From: Spiractinospora alimapuensis
Lineage (GTDB): Bacteria > Actinomycetota > Actinomycetes > Streptosporangiales > Streptosporangiaceae
DNA: 64,000 bases
Reading direction: 5' to 3'
NCBI RefSeq assembly: GCF_018437505.1
Contig: NZ_CP072467.1
Coordinates: 5,480,010 to 5,544,009 of the forward strand
The notes beneath the pieces are model-generated. The model did not search any database and was not told the origin of the DNA. It saw only the letters and a program-made list of their open reading frames with translations. This document shows positions 24,264 through 33,781 of the stretch, in pieces (position 1 is the stretch's first letter; each line of letters opens with the position of its first letter). The translations under genes and the position numbers were made by a program.

Positions 24264-25178
24264 ATGACCTCTACTTCGGTCCCGCGGGCGCGGGCGGAGA
24301 CGTCCACACAGAGACGGAGGAACTCCGTCCGCCGGCGTATGGTGTCCAGCGGCCCCAACCGTCCGGCCGGTCCCGTGACCTACGTGGCCCTGTCCCTTGT
24401 GTTCCTGTTCTCTGCTTTCCCGCTGTATTGGCTCGTCGTCGTCGCGACGCGCGGCAACGAGGCCATCGCGCAACGCCCCCCGGCGCTGCTCCCCGGACGG
24501 GAGTTCGCCGAGAACATCGTGCGGACTCTGGAGAATCCGGCCGCGAACTTCGTACAGGGCCTGGTCAACTCCGCGATCGTCGCGACAGCCACCGCGGTCT
24601 CCGTCGTGTTCTTCTGCTCGCTGGCGGGATTCGCCCTGGCGAAGATGCGATTCCGCGGCCGGAACATCGCGACGCTGGCGATCATCGTCACGATGATGAT
24701 CCCGATCCAGATGGCCATCGTCCCGATGCTGATCATGATGGACGCCTTCGACTGGAGAGGTGACCTCCGCGCCGTCATCGCGCCCTTCATGGTGACGGGC
24801 TTCGGTGTCTTCCTGATGCGTCAGTACGCGCAGCAAGGCGTTCCCAACGAGCTGCTGGAGTCGGCGCGCCTGGACGGCTGCTCCAATCTCAGGACGTTCT
24901 GGTCGGTCGTCGTTCCCCAGTTACGCCCCGCCATGATCGTGCTCGGGATGCTCACCTTCATGCAGAACTGGAACGAGTTCATCTGGCCGATCGCCGTGCT
25001 CGGTCCCGACAATCCAACGGTCCAGGTGTCCATCAACAACCTCAACCAGGGATACACCAGCGACTTCGCACTCATGTTCACGGGTGCGACCTTCGCGACC
25101 CTGCCACTCCTGCTGGTGTTCGTCGTATTCGGTCGCCGCCTCATCGGCGGCATCATGGAAGGTGCTATCAAAGGGTGA
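24264..25178 (+). CDS. cebG: Cellobiose ABC transporter permease, MalG type
   Basis: 304 residues from ATG 24264, supported by GAGGAAG at 24247-24253; a GTG at 24243 right after the cebF stop is the alternative. A basic N-terminus precedes the first membrane helix (VTYVALSLVFLFSAFPLYWLVV). The ATPase-docking EAA loop is ESARLDGCSNLRTFWSVVVPQLRP. The C-terminal helix and GAIKG end are typical. Its last codons overlap the GTG start of bglC (4-bp overlap). Confidence 0.92.
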   Translation: MTSTSVPRARAETSTQRRRNSVRRRMVSSGPNRPAGPVTYVALSLVFLFSAFPLYWLVVVATRGNEAIAQRPPALLPGREFAENIVRTLENPAANFVQGLVNSAIVATATAVSVVFFCSLAGFALAKMRFRGRNIATLAIIVTMMIPIQMAIVPMLIMMDAFDWRGDLRAVIAPFMVTGFGVFLMRQYAQQGVPNELLESARLDGCSNLRTFWSVVVPQLRPAMIVLGMLTFMQNWNEFIWPIAVLGPDNPTVQVSINNLNQGYTSDFALMFTGATFATLPLLLVFVVFGRRLIGGIMEGAIKG

Positions 25179-26677
25179 GTTCCCAATCCTTCACGGCCCG
25201 CGCGTCCGGACTCGACACCCGCGCCCCGGACCCCGTCGACACCCCGCCTGCCGTCGCCGATCAGCCAGACCCCGTTGTGTTTCCCACCGATTTCGTCTGG
25301 GGCGCGTCCACCGCGGCGTTCCAGATCGAGGGAGCCACGGACGTCGACGGTCGTGGGCGAAGCATCTGGGACACGTTCTGTGCCACTCCCGGCAAGGTTC
25401 TCGGGGGAGACACCGGCGAGCCCGCCGCCGACCACTATCGACTGTTTCGCGAGGACATCGCGCTGATCAAGGAGCTGGGGCTCGGGAACTACCGGTTCTC
25501 CATCGCGTGGCCGCGAGTACAGCCCGACGGACGAGGGCCGGTCAATCAGGCGGGGCTCGACTTCTACGAGCGGCTCGTCGACAACCTGCTCGACCAGGGC
25601 GTGCGGCCGTGGCCGACGCTCTATCACTGGGACCTGCCGCAGGCGCTGGAGAACGCAGGAGGTTGGCCACACCGCGACACGGCCCTACGGTTCGCCGACT
25701 ACGCCGCCGTGGTGCACGAGCGGCTAGGGGACCGGGTCGCCGACTGGTCGACCCTGAACGAACCCTGGGTGGTGGCGTTTTTGGGATACGCCTCGGGGGA
25801 GCACGCTCCAGGGCGAACCGAGCCGGCGGCCTCGCTCGCCGCTGTGCACCACCTCCTACTCGGTCACGGTCTCGCCACCCAGGTGATTCGAGAGCAGGCC
25901 GCCGGCAACGACGCTCCGACACGGATGGGTATCGTGCTCAACACCCAGACCGTCCGCCCGCTCCGTGACACCGTCGCGGACCGGGACGCCGCGCGGCGGA
26001 TCGACGCGCTGCGCAACAGGATCTTCCTCGACCCCCTCCACCATGGGCGCTACCCGGCGGACCTGCTTCGCGATGTCGCGCACATCACGGACTTCGGGTT
26101 CGTGCGCCCCGGCGACCTTGAGACGATCCAGGCCCCGCTGGACGTCATGGGTGTGAACTTCTACAACCCGAGTCTCGTCGCCGGGCCCGCGACCGACGTT
26201 CCGCGCGACAAGCGTGACGCGACCGGCGGAGGGGACGGGGCCTCCCCTTGGCCGGGAAGTGAGGACGTCCAGTTCCTTCTCTCGGGGTTGCCCCGGACGG
26301 GACAGGGGTGGGAGGTCGACGCCACCGGCCTGCGCGACCTCCTGGTACGTCTCGCCGCCGACTATCCCCGGCTGCCCCTCTACGTCACGGAGAACGGCGC
26401 GGCCTACGAGGACACCGTTGCCGAGGACGGCAGGGTCCATGACCCCGAACGGCGCCAGTACCTCGAACAGCACATCCGTGCCGCTCACGCCGCGCTCGAG
26501 GCCGGGGCTCCGCTCAAGGGGTACTTCGTCTGGTCCCTGCTCGACAACCTCGAGTGGGCCTTTGGTTACTCCCAACGGTTCGGAATCGTGTACGTCGACC
26601 GTGCGACGCAACGCCGCGTCGTGAAGGACAGCGGATACTGGTACGGCGGTGTGGCGCGCACCGGGACCGTCGGCTGA
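25175..26677 (+). CDS. bglC: GH1 beta-glucosidase, intracellular cellobiase
   Basis: 500 residues. Glycoside hydrolase family 1 with acid/base E196 in TLNEPW and nucleophile E406 in YVTENGAA. It also has the GASTAAFQIEG start of the barrel, NYRFSIAWPRVQPDG, and the C-terminal YFVWSLLDNLEWAFGYSQRFGIVYVD block. No signal peptide: the 37-residue extension before FVWGASTA is polar. The product therefore cleaves imported cellobiose to glucose in the cytosol, matching the BglC of Thermobifida. Translationally coupled to cebG. Confidence 0.95.
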   Translation: MSSQSFTARASGLDTRAPDPVDTPPAVADQPDPVVFPTDFVWGASTAAFQIEGATDVDGRGRSIWDTFCATPGKVLGGDTGEPAADHYRLFREDIALIKELGLGNYRFSIAWPRVQPDGRGPVNQAGLDFYERLVDNLLDQGVRPWPTLYHWDLPQALENAGGWPHRDTALRFADYAAVVHERLGDRVADWSTLNEPWVVAFLGYASGEHAPGRTEPAASLAAVHHLLLGHGLATQVIREQAAGNDAPTRMGIVLNTQTVRPLRDTVADRDAARRIDALRNRIFLDPLHHGRYPADLLRDVAHITDFGFVRPGDLETIQAPLDVMGVNFYNPSLVAGPATDVPRDKRDATGGGDGASPWPGSEDVQFLLSGLPRTGQGWEVDATGLRDLLVRLAADYPRLPLYVTENGAAYEDTVAEDGRVHDPERRQYLEQHIRAAHAALEAGAPLKGYFVWSLLDNLEWAFGYSQRFGIVYVDRATQRRVVKDSGYWYGGVARTGTVG

Positions 26678-26740
26678 ACGGTCGGGCGGCGAGCGGCACG
26701 GCCAGGGGACACGGGCACGAAGCGGGGGAGGAACGGCGGC

Positions 26741-27766
26741 ATGAGCGCGCGGGGCCAGCGTCCGACGCTGGAGATGGTCGCACAGCACGCGGGCGTGGGA
26801 CGGGGCACGGTGTCCCGGGTCATCAACGGTTCCGACCAGGTGAGTCAGGCGACACGGGAGGCCGTGCGCCGAGCCATCGAGGAACTCGGCTACGTCCCGA
26901 ACCACGCCGCGCGGACCCTGGTCACGCGGAGGACGGATACCGTCGCGCTCGTTGTCTCCGAGCCCGAGGACCGGGTGTTCACCGAACCGTTCTTCGCCCG
27001 TATCGTCCGCGGGGCCAGCGCCGAGTTGCGCCAACGCGGGTTGCAGCTCGTGCTGGCCATGGCGGGCGGTCCGGAGGAGCACGAGCAGATGGCCACCTAC
27101 CTCACCTCGCAGCACGTCGACGGGGTGATGCTCCTGTCCGAACACCGTGACCGCACCCTCGCCGCACGCCTGTCGGAGGCGGGGGTGCCGTGCGTGCACG
27201 GGGGACGTCCACTGGGGACCGAGCGGGACACCCCGACGCGGTACGTGGACATTGACAACGTCGGTGGATCCCGTGCCGCGACGGAGTATCTCCTGCGCTC
27301 AGGGCGGCAACGTATCGCCAGCATCGCCGGCCCCCCCGACATGGTCGCCGGTCTGGAGCGTCGGGAGGGTTACCGGGACGCCCTGCGTGCCGCCGACCGC
27401 GCCGTGGACGAGAACCTGATCGTCGCGGGTGACTTCAGCCATCGCAGCGGCGCCGACGCCATGGTCGACCTGCTGCGTCGTGCGCCTGACATCGACGCCG
27501 TTTTCGCGGCGTCGGACCTGATGGCCATCGGCGCGCTCCGCGCTCTCCGGGACGCGGGTCGGTCCGTACCAGGCGACGTCGCGGTCGTCGGTTTCGACGA
27601 CTCCCCGGGCTCCGAGCACGCCGATCCACCCCTGACCACAGTGCACCAACCGGCCGAACGCATGGGTGTAGAGATGGCCCGCGTCCTCGCCGCGAGCCTC
27701 ACCAACCCAAGAGAGAACGCCAGCGTCGTACTGGACACCCATCTCGTCCTCAGGGACTCCGCCTGA
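26741..27766 (+). CDS. celR: LacI-family cellobiose-responsive repressor
   Basis: 341 residues. The N-terminal LacI helix-turn-helix (about 8-30: TLEMVAQHAGVGRGTVSRVINGS) includes the hinge. The ligand domain is periplasmic-binding-protein-like with D/R-rich sugar site segments (VDIDNVGGSRAATEYL, PPDMVAGLERREGYRDAL, AVFAASDLMAIGALRAL, VGFDDSP). In Thermobifida fusca, CelR binds the 14-bp box found here at 21660 and is released by cellobiose. It lies 63 bp after bglC and may be read from the same transcript or its own start. The ribosome site is GGGGGAGGA just upstream. Confidence 0.92.
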   Translation: MSARGQRPTLEMVAQHAGVGRGTVSRVINGSDQVSQATREAVRRAIEELGYVPNHAARTLVTRRTDTVALVVSEPEDRVFTEPFFARIVRGASAELRQRGLQLVLAMAGGPEEHEQMATYLTSQHVDGVMLLSEHRDRTLAARLSEAGVPCVHGGRPLGTERDTPTRYVDIDNVGGSRAATEYLLRSGRQRIASIAGPPDMVAGLERREGYRDALRAADRAVDENLIVAGDFSHRSGADAMVDLLRRAPDIDAVFAASDLMAIGALRALRDAGRSVPGDVAVVGFDDSPGSEHADPPLTTVHQPAERMGVEMARVLAASLTNPRENASVVLDTHLVLRDSA

Positions 27767-28175
27767 GTGGCGGGGTGTGAGTCGTCATCGTGTGTCGTGC
27801 GGTGAGGACGTGTCGGCTCTGGTGAGCCGTTGGACGGTTTCGACGTGCACGCGCGGCCGACGGGCCGTCCCGGTGGCTACGGGCGCCGTGACCGACCTCG
27901 GGCCCGAGTTCCCGGCGCACGAACGCCTCGATCTCCTGCCGTGTGATTCGGCCCAGCGGGGTGGGCAGTGGGTGGGTTCCGCCGTGGGCCGGTCGGTCCC
28001 GCCAGCCGACGGCACGCGGGGACCGCACCGCGTCGCGTGCGAGTGTGATCCCGTCACCGAGAGTTGTGGGGCGCTCGAACGGCGCCGAGCAGGGCACTCC
28101 CATCCCGGGCTCCGGACGGAAAGGCCGTGGATGGTGTGGGAACCTGCTGGACAGGATCAGGGGTGAGGGGGATTC
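27767..28175. other. 409-bp stretch without a supported gene
   Basis: Only overlapping, composition-driven open frames on both strands. A minus-strand segment reads HPLPTPLGRITRQEIEAFVRRELG and could be a decayed gene end, but I cannot assign it. The stretch may contain the celR terminator and a promoter for the following gene. Confidence 0.4.
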
Positions 28176-28829
28176 ATGCGCTGGGTGACCTATCTTTCGC
28201 CGAGCGGTGGTGGGCGGCGACCCGGGGTCGTCGACGACGGGGACGTCTTCGGATACCCGGGAGGGGAGAGCCTCGCCGAGCTGCTGGGCGCGGGGGACGG
28301 TGCCGTGACCCGCGCCCGGGACCGCGCGCTCGGTGAGCCGGTGGAGATCATCGTGGAGCTCGAGGCGCGGCTGTGCGCGCCACTCCGGCCCGAACGGGCC
28401 GTCACCGTGGTGACCCCGAACGGGTCACTGTCGGTCGACCCGGCGAACGTCGGTGGTCCGGACGACGGAGTTCCGGTGCCGGTGTCCTCCGCTGTCGTGG
28501 CCACAGCGGGGGTCGTCGACTTCTTCGCCGACGGACGTCACGCGGGCAGGAGCCTCGCCTGCCTGTGGACCACCGCCGATGCCACCGGCCTGACGATCGG
28601 TGGCGTCGTCACCACGGGCCCCGACATCCCGACCGTGGGGGAGGTCACCGTCGAGGTGGAGACACAGGAGGCCTCGGCCGCCCTGCCCCCGGTACCCGAG
28701 GCGGTCGACGGGGTGGCGGCCGTCGCGCGGATGGTCGTGGGCCCGCGTTCGGTGGAACTGGGGGAGGAACTCTTCGTCGGTGGCGAGGACCTCGGCGCGT
28801 TCGAGATCCGAGTCGGTGCTCTGGCCTGA
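28176..28829 (+). CDS. FAH-superfamily-like protein, apparently degenerate
   Basis: 217 residues. The first 90 residues match the N-terminal domain of fumarylacetoacetate-hydrolase-family proteins (MRWVTYxSPSGxxRxGVVDDGxVxxxxxG-xLxxLLG...LxAPLRP). The rest is FAH-like in general outline (VVDFFADGR, GVVTTGPDIPTVGEV) but lacks the conserved metal-binding ExE...D set that active members have, and is short for the family. It could be a non-catalytic paralogue. ATG 28176 follows GGGTGAGGGGG. Convergent with the VanY-type gene. Confidence 0.5.
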   Translation: MRWVTYLSPSGGGRRPGVVDDGDVFGYPGGESLAELLGAGDGAVTRARDRALGEPVEIIVELEARLCAPLRPERAVTVVTPNGSLSVDPANVGGPDDGVPVPVSSAVVATAGVVDFFADGRHAGRSLACLWTTADATGLTIGGVVTTGPDIPTVGEVTVEVETQEASAALPPVPEAVDGVAAVARMVVGPRSVELGEELFVGGEDLGAFEIRVGALA

Positions 28830-28891
28830 GTCTCCGTCGACTTGTGTTCGACATCGGGACCGGGCGGATCCACGCGACGCGCGTGACCTTC

Positions 28892-29950
28892 CTAGCCCTC
28901 GTACTCCCAGTGCCACGGTTCGAAACCGTCCTGGGCCCACGGGGGGTTGTGCCAACCGTGGTCCCCAGCGTTGGACATCAGCCACTCGTACTGCTCTGAT
29001 CCGTGCTCCTGGACACCACCACACAGGTCCACCGCGACGCCCACGCCGTGCTGGCTGGTGCCGGGCCGCGCGGCCATTCCGGCTTCCTTCTCCTCGTAGA
29101 GGCGTTCCTGTTCGCTGAGTGGGCGGTAGGCGTCGGTCACGCACATCGGGTAGCCGAAGTGCGCCTGGTACGCCTCGTCGAGACGCATGAACGCGGCGGC
29201 GGCGTCGGCGCGGAGCGTGTGACCAGGCTGGGGGAGCGGGCACAGCGCGGACTCGGGGATCTCCCCGTTGGGATACTGCGAGACGTCGCCGCCGACGCAC
29301 TCCTCACCGCCCGTGGACGCGAAGGCGGGTTTGACCTCGGGGTCGTGTGGGTCGGGCACCGGCACGGAGGTCTCCTGCGCCAGCCGACCAGCCTGGGTGG
29401 TCGAACCGAGTGTGGCCGCCGCCGCGTCGGCTCGCTCGAGAGCCTCGGGGCGTCGGGCGGAGATCTCGTGACCAAACTGATGCGTGAGATGTTCCTGGAG
29501 CTCCGCCCGTTCGGAGCGCATGCCCTCGGACACGGCGTCGGAGGGTTCGGAGGATTCGGCCGGAGGGACGGACCACACGACGATCCCGGGTGAGGGCATG
29601 GCGAGGGCCACAGTGCCCGCGTGACCGAAGGTGTCCGCCGGCGGGGCCCTGGTCTCAGAACCGGGGTTCCGATAGCGTTCGGCCGCGCCGTCCCCCGCGG
29701 CTCCCGGAACCCGTTCGTGGGCGCGGAATTCGACGGTTCGGGCCGCGAAGGCCGTCAGTGACGGCTCTTCCGACGGCGATGGTTCGGTGTCGGCGAAGGC
29801 CGGTGTGGACATGCAGAGAGCGGTGGCTGTGACACAACCGAAAACCACGGTGAGCACGCGCCGCGGAGCGTCGTTCGCAGCGCCCTCGCCGGACTCGCGG
29901 GGCCCTTGGCAGCTCGGTGCGTGAGTATCCATCACGAGACACTTTGACAC
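28892..29950 (-). CDS. Secreted VanY-type D-Ala-D-Ala carboxypeptidase (peptidase M15)
   Basis: About 352 residues (starts GTG 29950, GTG 29935 or ATG 29932). The N-terminal hydrophobic stretch (about 31-53, ending in AFA) acts as a signal peptide. A long low-complexity, Glu/Ala/Pro-rich segment (60-220) follows, then the M15 domain (about 230-352). That domain has the SQHGxGxAVDL zinc motif (His near 301, Asp near 308) and the closing EPWHWEYEG that supplies the third zinc ligand and catalytic Glu. It trims peptidoglycan stem peptides outside the cell. Divergent from the conservon. Confidence 0.88.
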   Translation of the reverse strand: MSKCLVMDTHAPSCQGPRESGEGAANDAPRRVLTVVFGCVTATALCMSTPAFADTEPSPSEEPSLTAFAARTVEFRAHERVPGAAGDGAAERYRNPGSETRAPPADTFGHAGTVALAMPSPGIVVWSVPPAESSEPSDAVSEGMRSERAELQEHLTHQFGHEISARRPEALERADAAAATLGSTTQAGRLAQETSVPVPDPHDPEVKPAFASTGGEECVGGDVSQYPNGEIPESALCPLPQPGHTLRADAAAAFMRLDEAYQAHFGYPMCVTDAYRPLSEQERLYEEKEAGMAARPGTSQHGVGVAVDLCGGVQEHGSEQYEWLMSNAGDHGWHNPPWAQDGFEPWHWEYEG

Positions 29951-30220
29951 CTTGACCAGTGCTTTTGTGGGATCTGGGTGGGTGTGTCCGGTACTGGATT
30001 CGGGTGTATCCGGTGTTGAGCGAAAAAAGGCGAACTGAGAGGATTGCGGGACTCGGGGATACCTGGTCGTATTGGTACGCTATCGATCTCGGTCGTGCTC
30101 ATTTCGTCCGAAATGGGCGTACAGCCCCTAATTCCCCACGGGTCCGGCGTTTCAGCGCGTCCCTCCACTCTGCGGGCTCAGGGGATCCGTGTGCGGTGAC
30201 AAGGAAGGTTACGAAGGTCC
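29951..30220. promoter_or_regulatory. Divergent spacer between VanY-type gene and cvnA
   Basis: 270 bp, distinctly less GC-rich than its flanks, as expected for promoters of both divergent genes. A TACGCT hexamer near 30076 is a possible -10 for the plus strand but lacks a convincing -35. The cvnA ribosome site AAGGAAGG lies near 30201, with GAAGG at 30212-30216. Confidence 0.35.
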
Positions 30221-33200
30221 GTGTCGACACCAGCCGCGAACCATGGAGCCGAACTCCCTCCGGGGGGTCGCCCCGAACACGCGGGCACGGCGTCCGCGCG
30301 TGAGCGAAGCCGCGGAAGCCGATTCCGCCTGCGTGACTGGCGTGTGCGGTCCCGTCTGTTGGCCTTGATCGCCGTGCCCACGATCGTGGCGGTGGTCCTG
30401 GGCGCTCTGCGCATCGCGGAGAGCACCGACGACTACTTCACCCACCAACGTGTGGAGAACATGGCGGCACTCGGCGAGGCCACCTCCGAACTCGCCCACG
30501 CCCTGGGGCAGGAGCGACTCCTCACCGTCGCCTACCTGGGCACCTCCGGTGGTGACCTCGGGGAGTTGGAACAGCATCAGGAGGGCACAGTCGACGCCCT
30601 GGTGCGTGACGTGCAGAGCGCGGCGAGCGAGATCGGAGACCCGGGAAGCCCACTGGCCGAGGCGAAGATCAACGCCTTGCTGGGGGGACTCGACGGCCTG
30701 GAGGGGATCCGTGAGGGCGCACTGGCCAGCGACATCGCGGCCATGCCCACCATCTCCGGCTACCGCTCGCTCATCACGACCGTCCTGAGCTTCACCGAGG
30801 AAATCGGTATCGCCACCGACGACCCGGCGCTGACCGAGCGGGCGCGGTCCCTGTCGTCCATGGCACAGGCGCGCGAGGAGCTCTCCTACGAGGCGTCGCT
30901 GATGCTGAACGCGATGCTGTCCGGCTTCCTCGCCCCCAACACGCGCGAGACGATCATCGCGGTGCGCTCCAGTTACGAGGGGCACCTCTCCTCATTCGAG
31001 GCAACCGCCTCCGAAGAGGACTCCAACGGCAACAACGCCACGTTCAACGGCATCACCGTCAGCCGCATGTCGACCATGCAGCAGCAGGTCATCAACCAGG
31101 CACGACTGGACCCCAGCCTCGACGGGGTCATCTCCTCGCAGATGGTGGAGGACTACCGCGAGGCGGCGGACAAGGCGATCGACTCCCTGCACGACTCCGA
31201 GGTCGAACTCGGCGAGGCGGTCACCGGCGACGCGGAGACCCTCAAGGGTGAGTCCCTCATGGTCACCATCCGCGACAGCGCCGTGGTCCTGTTCGTCATT
31301 GTGGCGGTCTTCCTCCTCACCCTGCTCGTCGCTCGTTCGCTGGTCGCCCCGCTGCGCACCCTGCGCGACTCGGCCCTGCGCGTCGCCAACAACGACCTTC
31401 CGGTGGCCATTCACCGCATGCGGGAGTCCGGCGACACCGCCGAGGTGCAGCGTGTGACGTCGGTCGGCGTCGACTCCGCTGACGAGATCGGTGAGGTCGC
31501 CCGCTCCTTCGACGAGGTCCACCACGTCGCCCTGCGACTCGCGTCCGACGAGGCCGCTCTGCGCAGCAACGTCAACGCGATGTTCGTCAACCTGTCCCGT
31601 CGGAGCCAGACCCTGGTGGAGCGCCAGCTCCGTCTCATCGAGGGCCTCGAGCGCGGCGAGCAGGACTCGGAACGGCTGGGCGACCTCTTCCAACTGGACC
31701 ACCTCGCCACCCGCATGCGCCGCAACAACGAGAACCTGCTCGTTCTCTCCGGCCAGGACAACACCCGTAAGTGGTCCCAGCCGGTTCCGCTCGTGGACGT
31801 CCTGCGCGGCGCGGTCTCCGAGGTGGAGCACTACGACAGAGTCAACGTGCGCGCCTCCTCACAGCTCATGCTGCACGGGCGGCCGGTCAACGACATCATC
31901 CACCTGGTCGCGGAGCTGTTGGAGAACGCCACCGCGTACTCCGCGCACGAGACCCAGGTCGCCGTCGTGGCCCGGGAGCTCGACGGCGGTGACGTCCAGG
32001 TCGAGATCACCGACAGCGGTATCGGCATGGCCGAGGCCGACCTGGACTCCATCAACGAACGGTTGGCGAGTCCACCAGTCATTGACGTCGCCGTCTCCCG
32101 CCGCATGGGTCTCTTCGTGGTCAGCCACCTCGCGGCGCGCCACCACATCCACGTACGCCTCCACCCCGCCCACAACGGTGGTATCACCGCGGTGATGGTG
32201 CTTCCGGGCGACCTGTTCTCCACAGGTGGGGGACGCTCGGCGCTCAACGCACCGGCGACCTCGACCTCACCCGGCGTTCCCGACACCTACGCCGAGGCCG
32301 CCGCCGCGTTCGCGGCCAGCCCGGCGCCCGCGGAACCGGCCGACCCGTGGCAGCCGGGTGACTCCGGCACCCAGCCCGAGTGGGAACGCGAAACCCGCCA
32401 CGCCCTGCCGCGACGACAGTCAGGAGAGACCCCGCGGGGGCACGAGCCGGCGCCCAGCGGTGAGGACCTCTGGGACACCCGCCGCAACAACGGGTCGACG
32501 GCGCCACCACCTCCGTCCGGGCCCCGCTTCACCGGTCCGTTGCCCATCCTGCGCAGCGAGGAGGACGAGGCCGGCCGGGACGTGTCAGCCCCGGAGCCCC
32601 CCGAGGTGTCACGACCGGCGGCGTCACCCCACGACGCCTGGCAGCCGGCCCAAACGACCCAACCCCCCCAGCCGGAGAGACCTGCCGGTACGGAGAGCGC
32701 GCCGTGGCAGCCGCCGACGACCGAGGGGTCCGCACAGCCCCACAGCGCCGGCGCGACCCCCGCCGCGCGGCCCGACGCCACGGCGGTCCCCAACGGCGCG
32801 GACAACACCCCGGCCGGGACGTCGGGGCCGGCAGCCTCCTCCAACGGGTGGAACCGACCGCCGGAGGAGGCGAACGAGCCGCTGCGTGCCCAGCAGCCCA
32901 CCGACGACCCCGACTCCCGCGAGGGCTACGGGTCTACCACCTACCTGTCCCGGCGTGCCGGCGGCGGCTGGCGCACAGTGGTGCCCCCCGCGCCACACGC
33001 GGGTTCGACGGAGTCGCTACCGATCTTCGACGCGGTAGAGTCCAACTGGTTCCGACGCAGGACGGTGCGACCGGCCTCCGCGCCGGAGACCGGCCCGTTC
33101 CCCGTGGTCCAGGTCCCCCAGCCGACGGAGCAGCAGGCGACCGCGGCGCCGGCCGACGAACCCACTCCGCCCGTGAACGGAGGCGGCGCCGTCCCGCAGA

Positions 33201-33559
33201 GCGCTGGCGTCGCGCCCACCACACCGGAGCCGGACACGCCGGAACCGGCCTGGGAGGGCCAAGCCGGGCAGCAGCCCGGCCAGGGTTGGCACTCGGAAGC
33301 GGACGCGGGATGGAGGGCGGCGATGACCGCGAGCGAACCCGAAGCGGGCGGACTCACCGCCGCGGGCTTGCCCAAACGGATTCCCCGCGCCAATCTGGTG
33401 CCGGGAGCGGCTCCGACCTCCGGGAACTCCGGGCCGCAGGAACAGCCGCAACCGCGTTCGGCGGACAAGGTGCGCAATCGCCTGTCCGGCTTGCAGGAAG
33501 GCATCCAACGCGGCCGGTCGGACACGACCGGTGGGCACTCGCGAGACGAGGAGAGATAG
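30221..33559 (+). CDS. cvnA: Conservon sensor histidine-kinase-like protein CvnA
   Basis: 1112 residues. Order: basic N-terminus, membrane helix 45-63, a long extracytoplasmic NIT-type sensing domain (about 64-340), second helix (about 350-371, VVLFVIVAVFLLTLLVARSL), HAMP (372-440), and an HATPase domain (about 545-660) with LLENATAYSAH (N box) and ITDSGIGM (G1). A very long Pro/Ala/Gln-rich tail (about 670-1112) follows. There is no obvious H-box histidine, as is usual for conservon CvnA proteins, which are thought to signal through the CvnB-D trio. The tail is unusually long. GTG 30221. Confidence 0.9.
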   Translation: MSTPAANHGAELPPGGRPEHAGTASARERSRGSRFRLRDWRVRSRLLALIAVPTIVAVVLGALRIAESTDDYFTHQRVENMAALGEATSELAHALGQERLLTVAYLGTSGGDLGELEQHQEGTVDALVRDVQSAASEIGDPGSPLAEAKINALLGGLDGLEGIREGALASDIAAMPTISGYRSLITTVLSFTEEIGIATDDPALTERARSLSSMAQAREELSYEASLMLNAMLSGFLAPNTRETIIAVRSSYEGHLSSFEATASEEDSNGNNATFNGITVSRMSTMQQQVINQARLDPSLDGVISSQMVEDYREAADKAIDSLHDSEVELGEAVTGDAETLKGESLMVTIRDSAVVLFVIVAVFLLTLLVARSLVAPLRTLRDSALRVANNDLPVAIHRMRESGDTAEVQRVTSVGVDSADEIGEVARSFDEVHHVALRLASDEAALRSNVNAMFVNLSRRSQTLVERQLRLIEGLERGEQDSERLGDLFQLDHLATRMRRNNENLLVLSGQDNTRKWSQPVPLVDVLRGAVSEVEHYDRVNVRASSQLMLHGRPVNDIIHLVAELLENATAYSAHETQVAVVARELDGGDVQVEITDSGIGMAEADLDSINERLASPPVIDVAVSRRMGLFVVSHLAARHHIHVRLHPAHNGGITAVMVLPGDLFSTGGGRSALNAPATSTSPGVPDTYAEAAAAFAASPAPAEPADPWQPGDSGTQPEWERETRHALPRRQSGETPRGHEPAPSGEDLWDTRRNNGSTAPPPPSGPRFTGPLPILRSEEDEAGRDVSAPEPPEVSRPAASPHDAWQPAQTTQPPQPERPAGTESAPWQPPTTEGSAQPHSAGATPAARPDATAVPNGADNTPAGTSGPAASSNGWNRPPEEANEPLRAQQPTDDPDSREGYGSTTYLSRRAGGGWRTVVPPAPHAGSTESLPIFDAVESNWFRRRTVRPASAPETGPFPVVQVPQPTEQQATAAPADEPTPPVNGGGAVPQSAGVAPTTPEPDTPEPAWEGQAGQQPGQGWHSEADAGWRAAMTASEPEAGGLTAAGLPKRIPRANLVPGAAPTSGNSGPQEQPQPRSADKVRNRLSGLQEGIQRGRSDTTGGHSRDEER

Positions 33560-33592
33560 CCGACGCCTATTGCCAAGTGACAGGGCGATGAC

Positions 33593-33617
33593 GGTTGGGC
33601 GACGATGCCGCCCAACC
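33593..33617 (+). terminator. Hairpin between cvnA and cvnB
   Basis: GGTTGGGCG (33593-33601) pairs perfectly with CGCCCAACC (33609-33617) over a 7-nt loop, in the 222-bp gap after cvnA. It probably reduces read-through, so cvnBCD may need their own promoter in 33620-33770 or may be expressed above CvnA level. Confidence 0.55.
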
Positions 33618-33781
33618 ACCGGGGTCAACGTCCACCGCCAACCCCGCGTGATGGCAGAATCCGGTGAGTCAGGCCCGACCAGCCTCAAGGACAGAGTTGT
33701 TACCCCCATTCATGATCTCGCCGCTCGACGCCGTGCCTCAGGGAGAGGACGACGCGACGGTCGGGACCGACAGGAGAGCGG

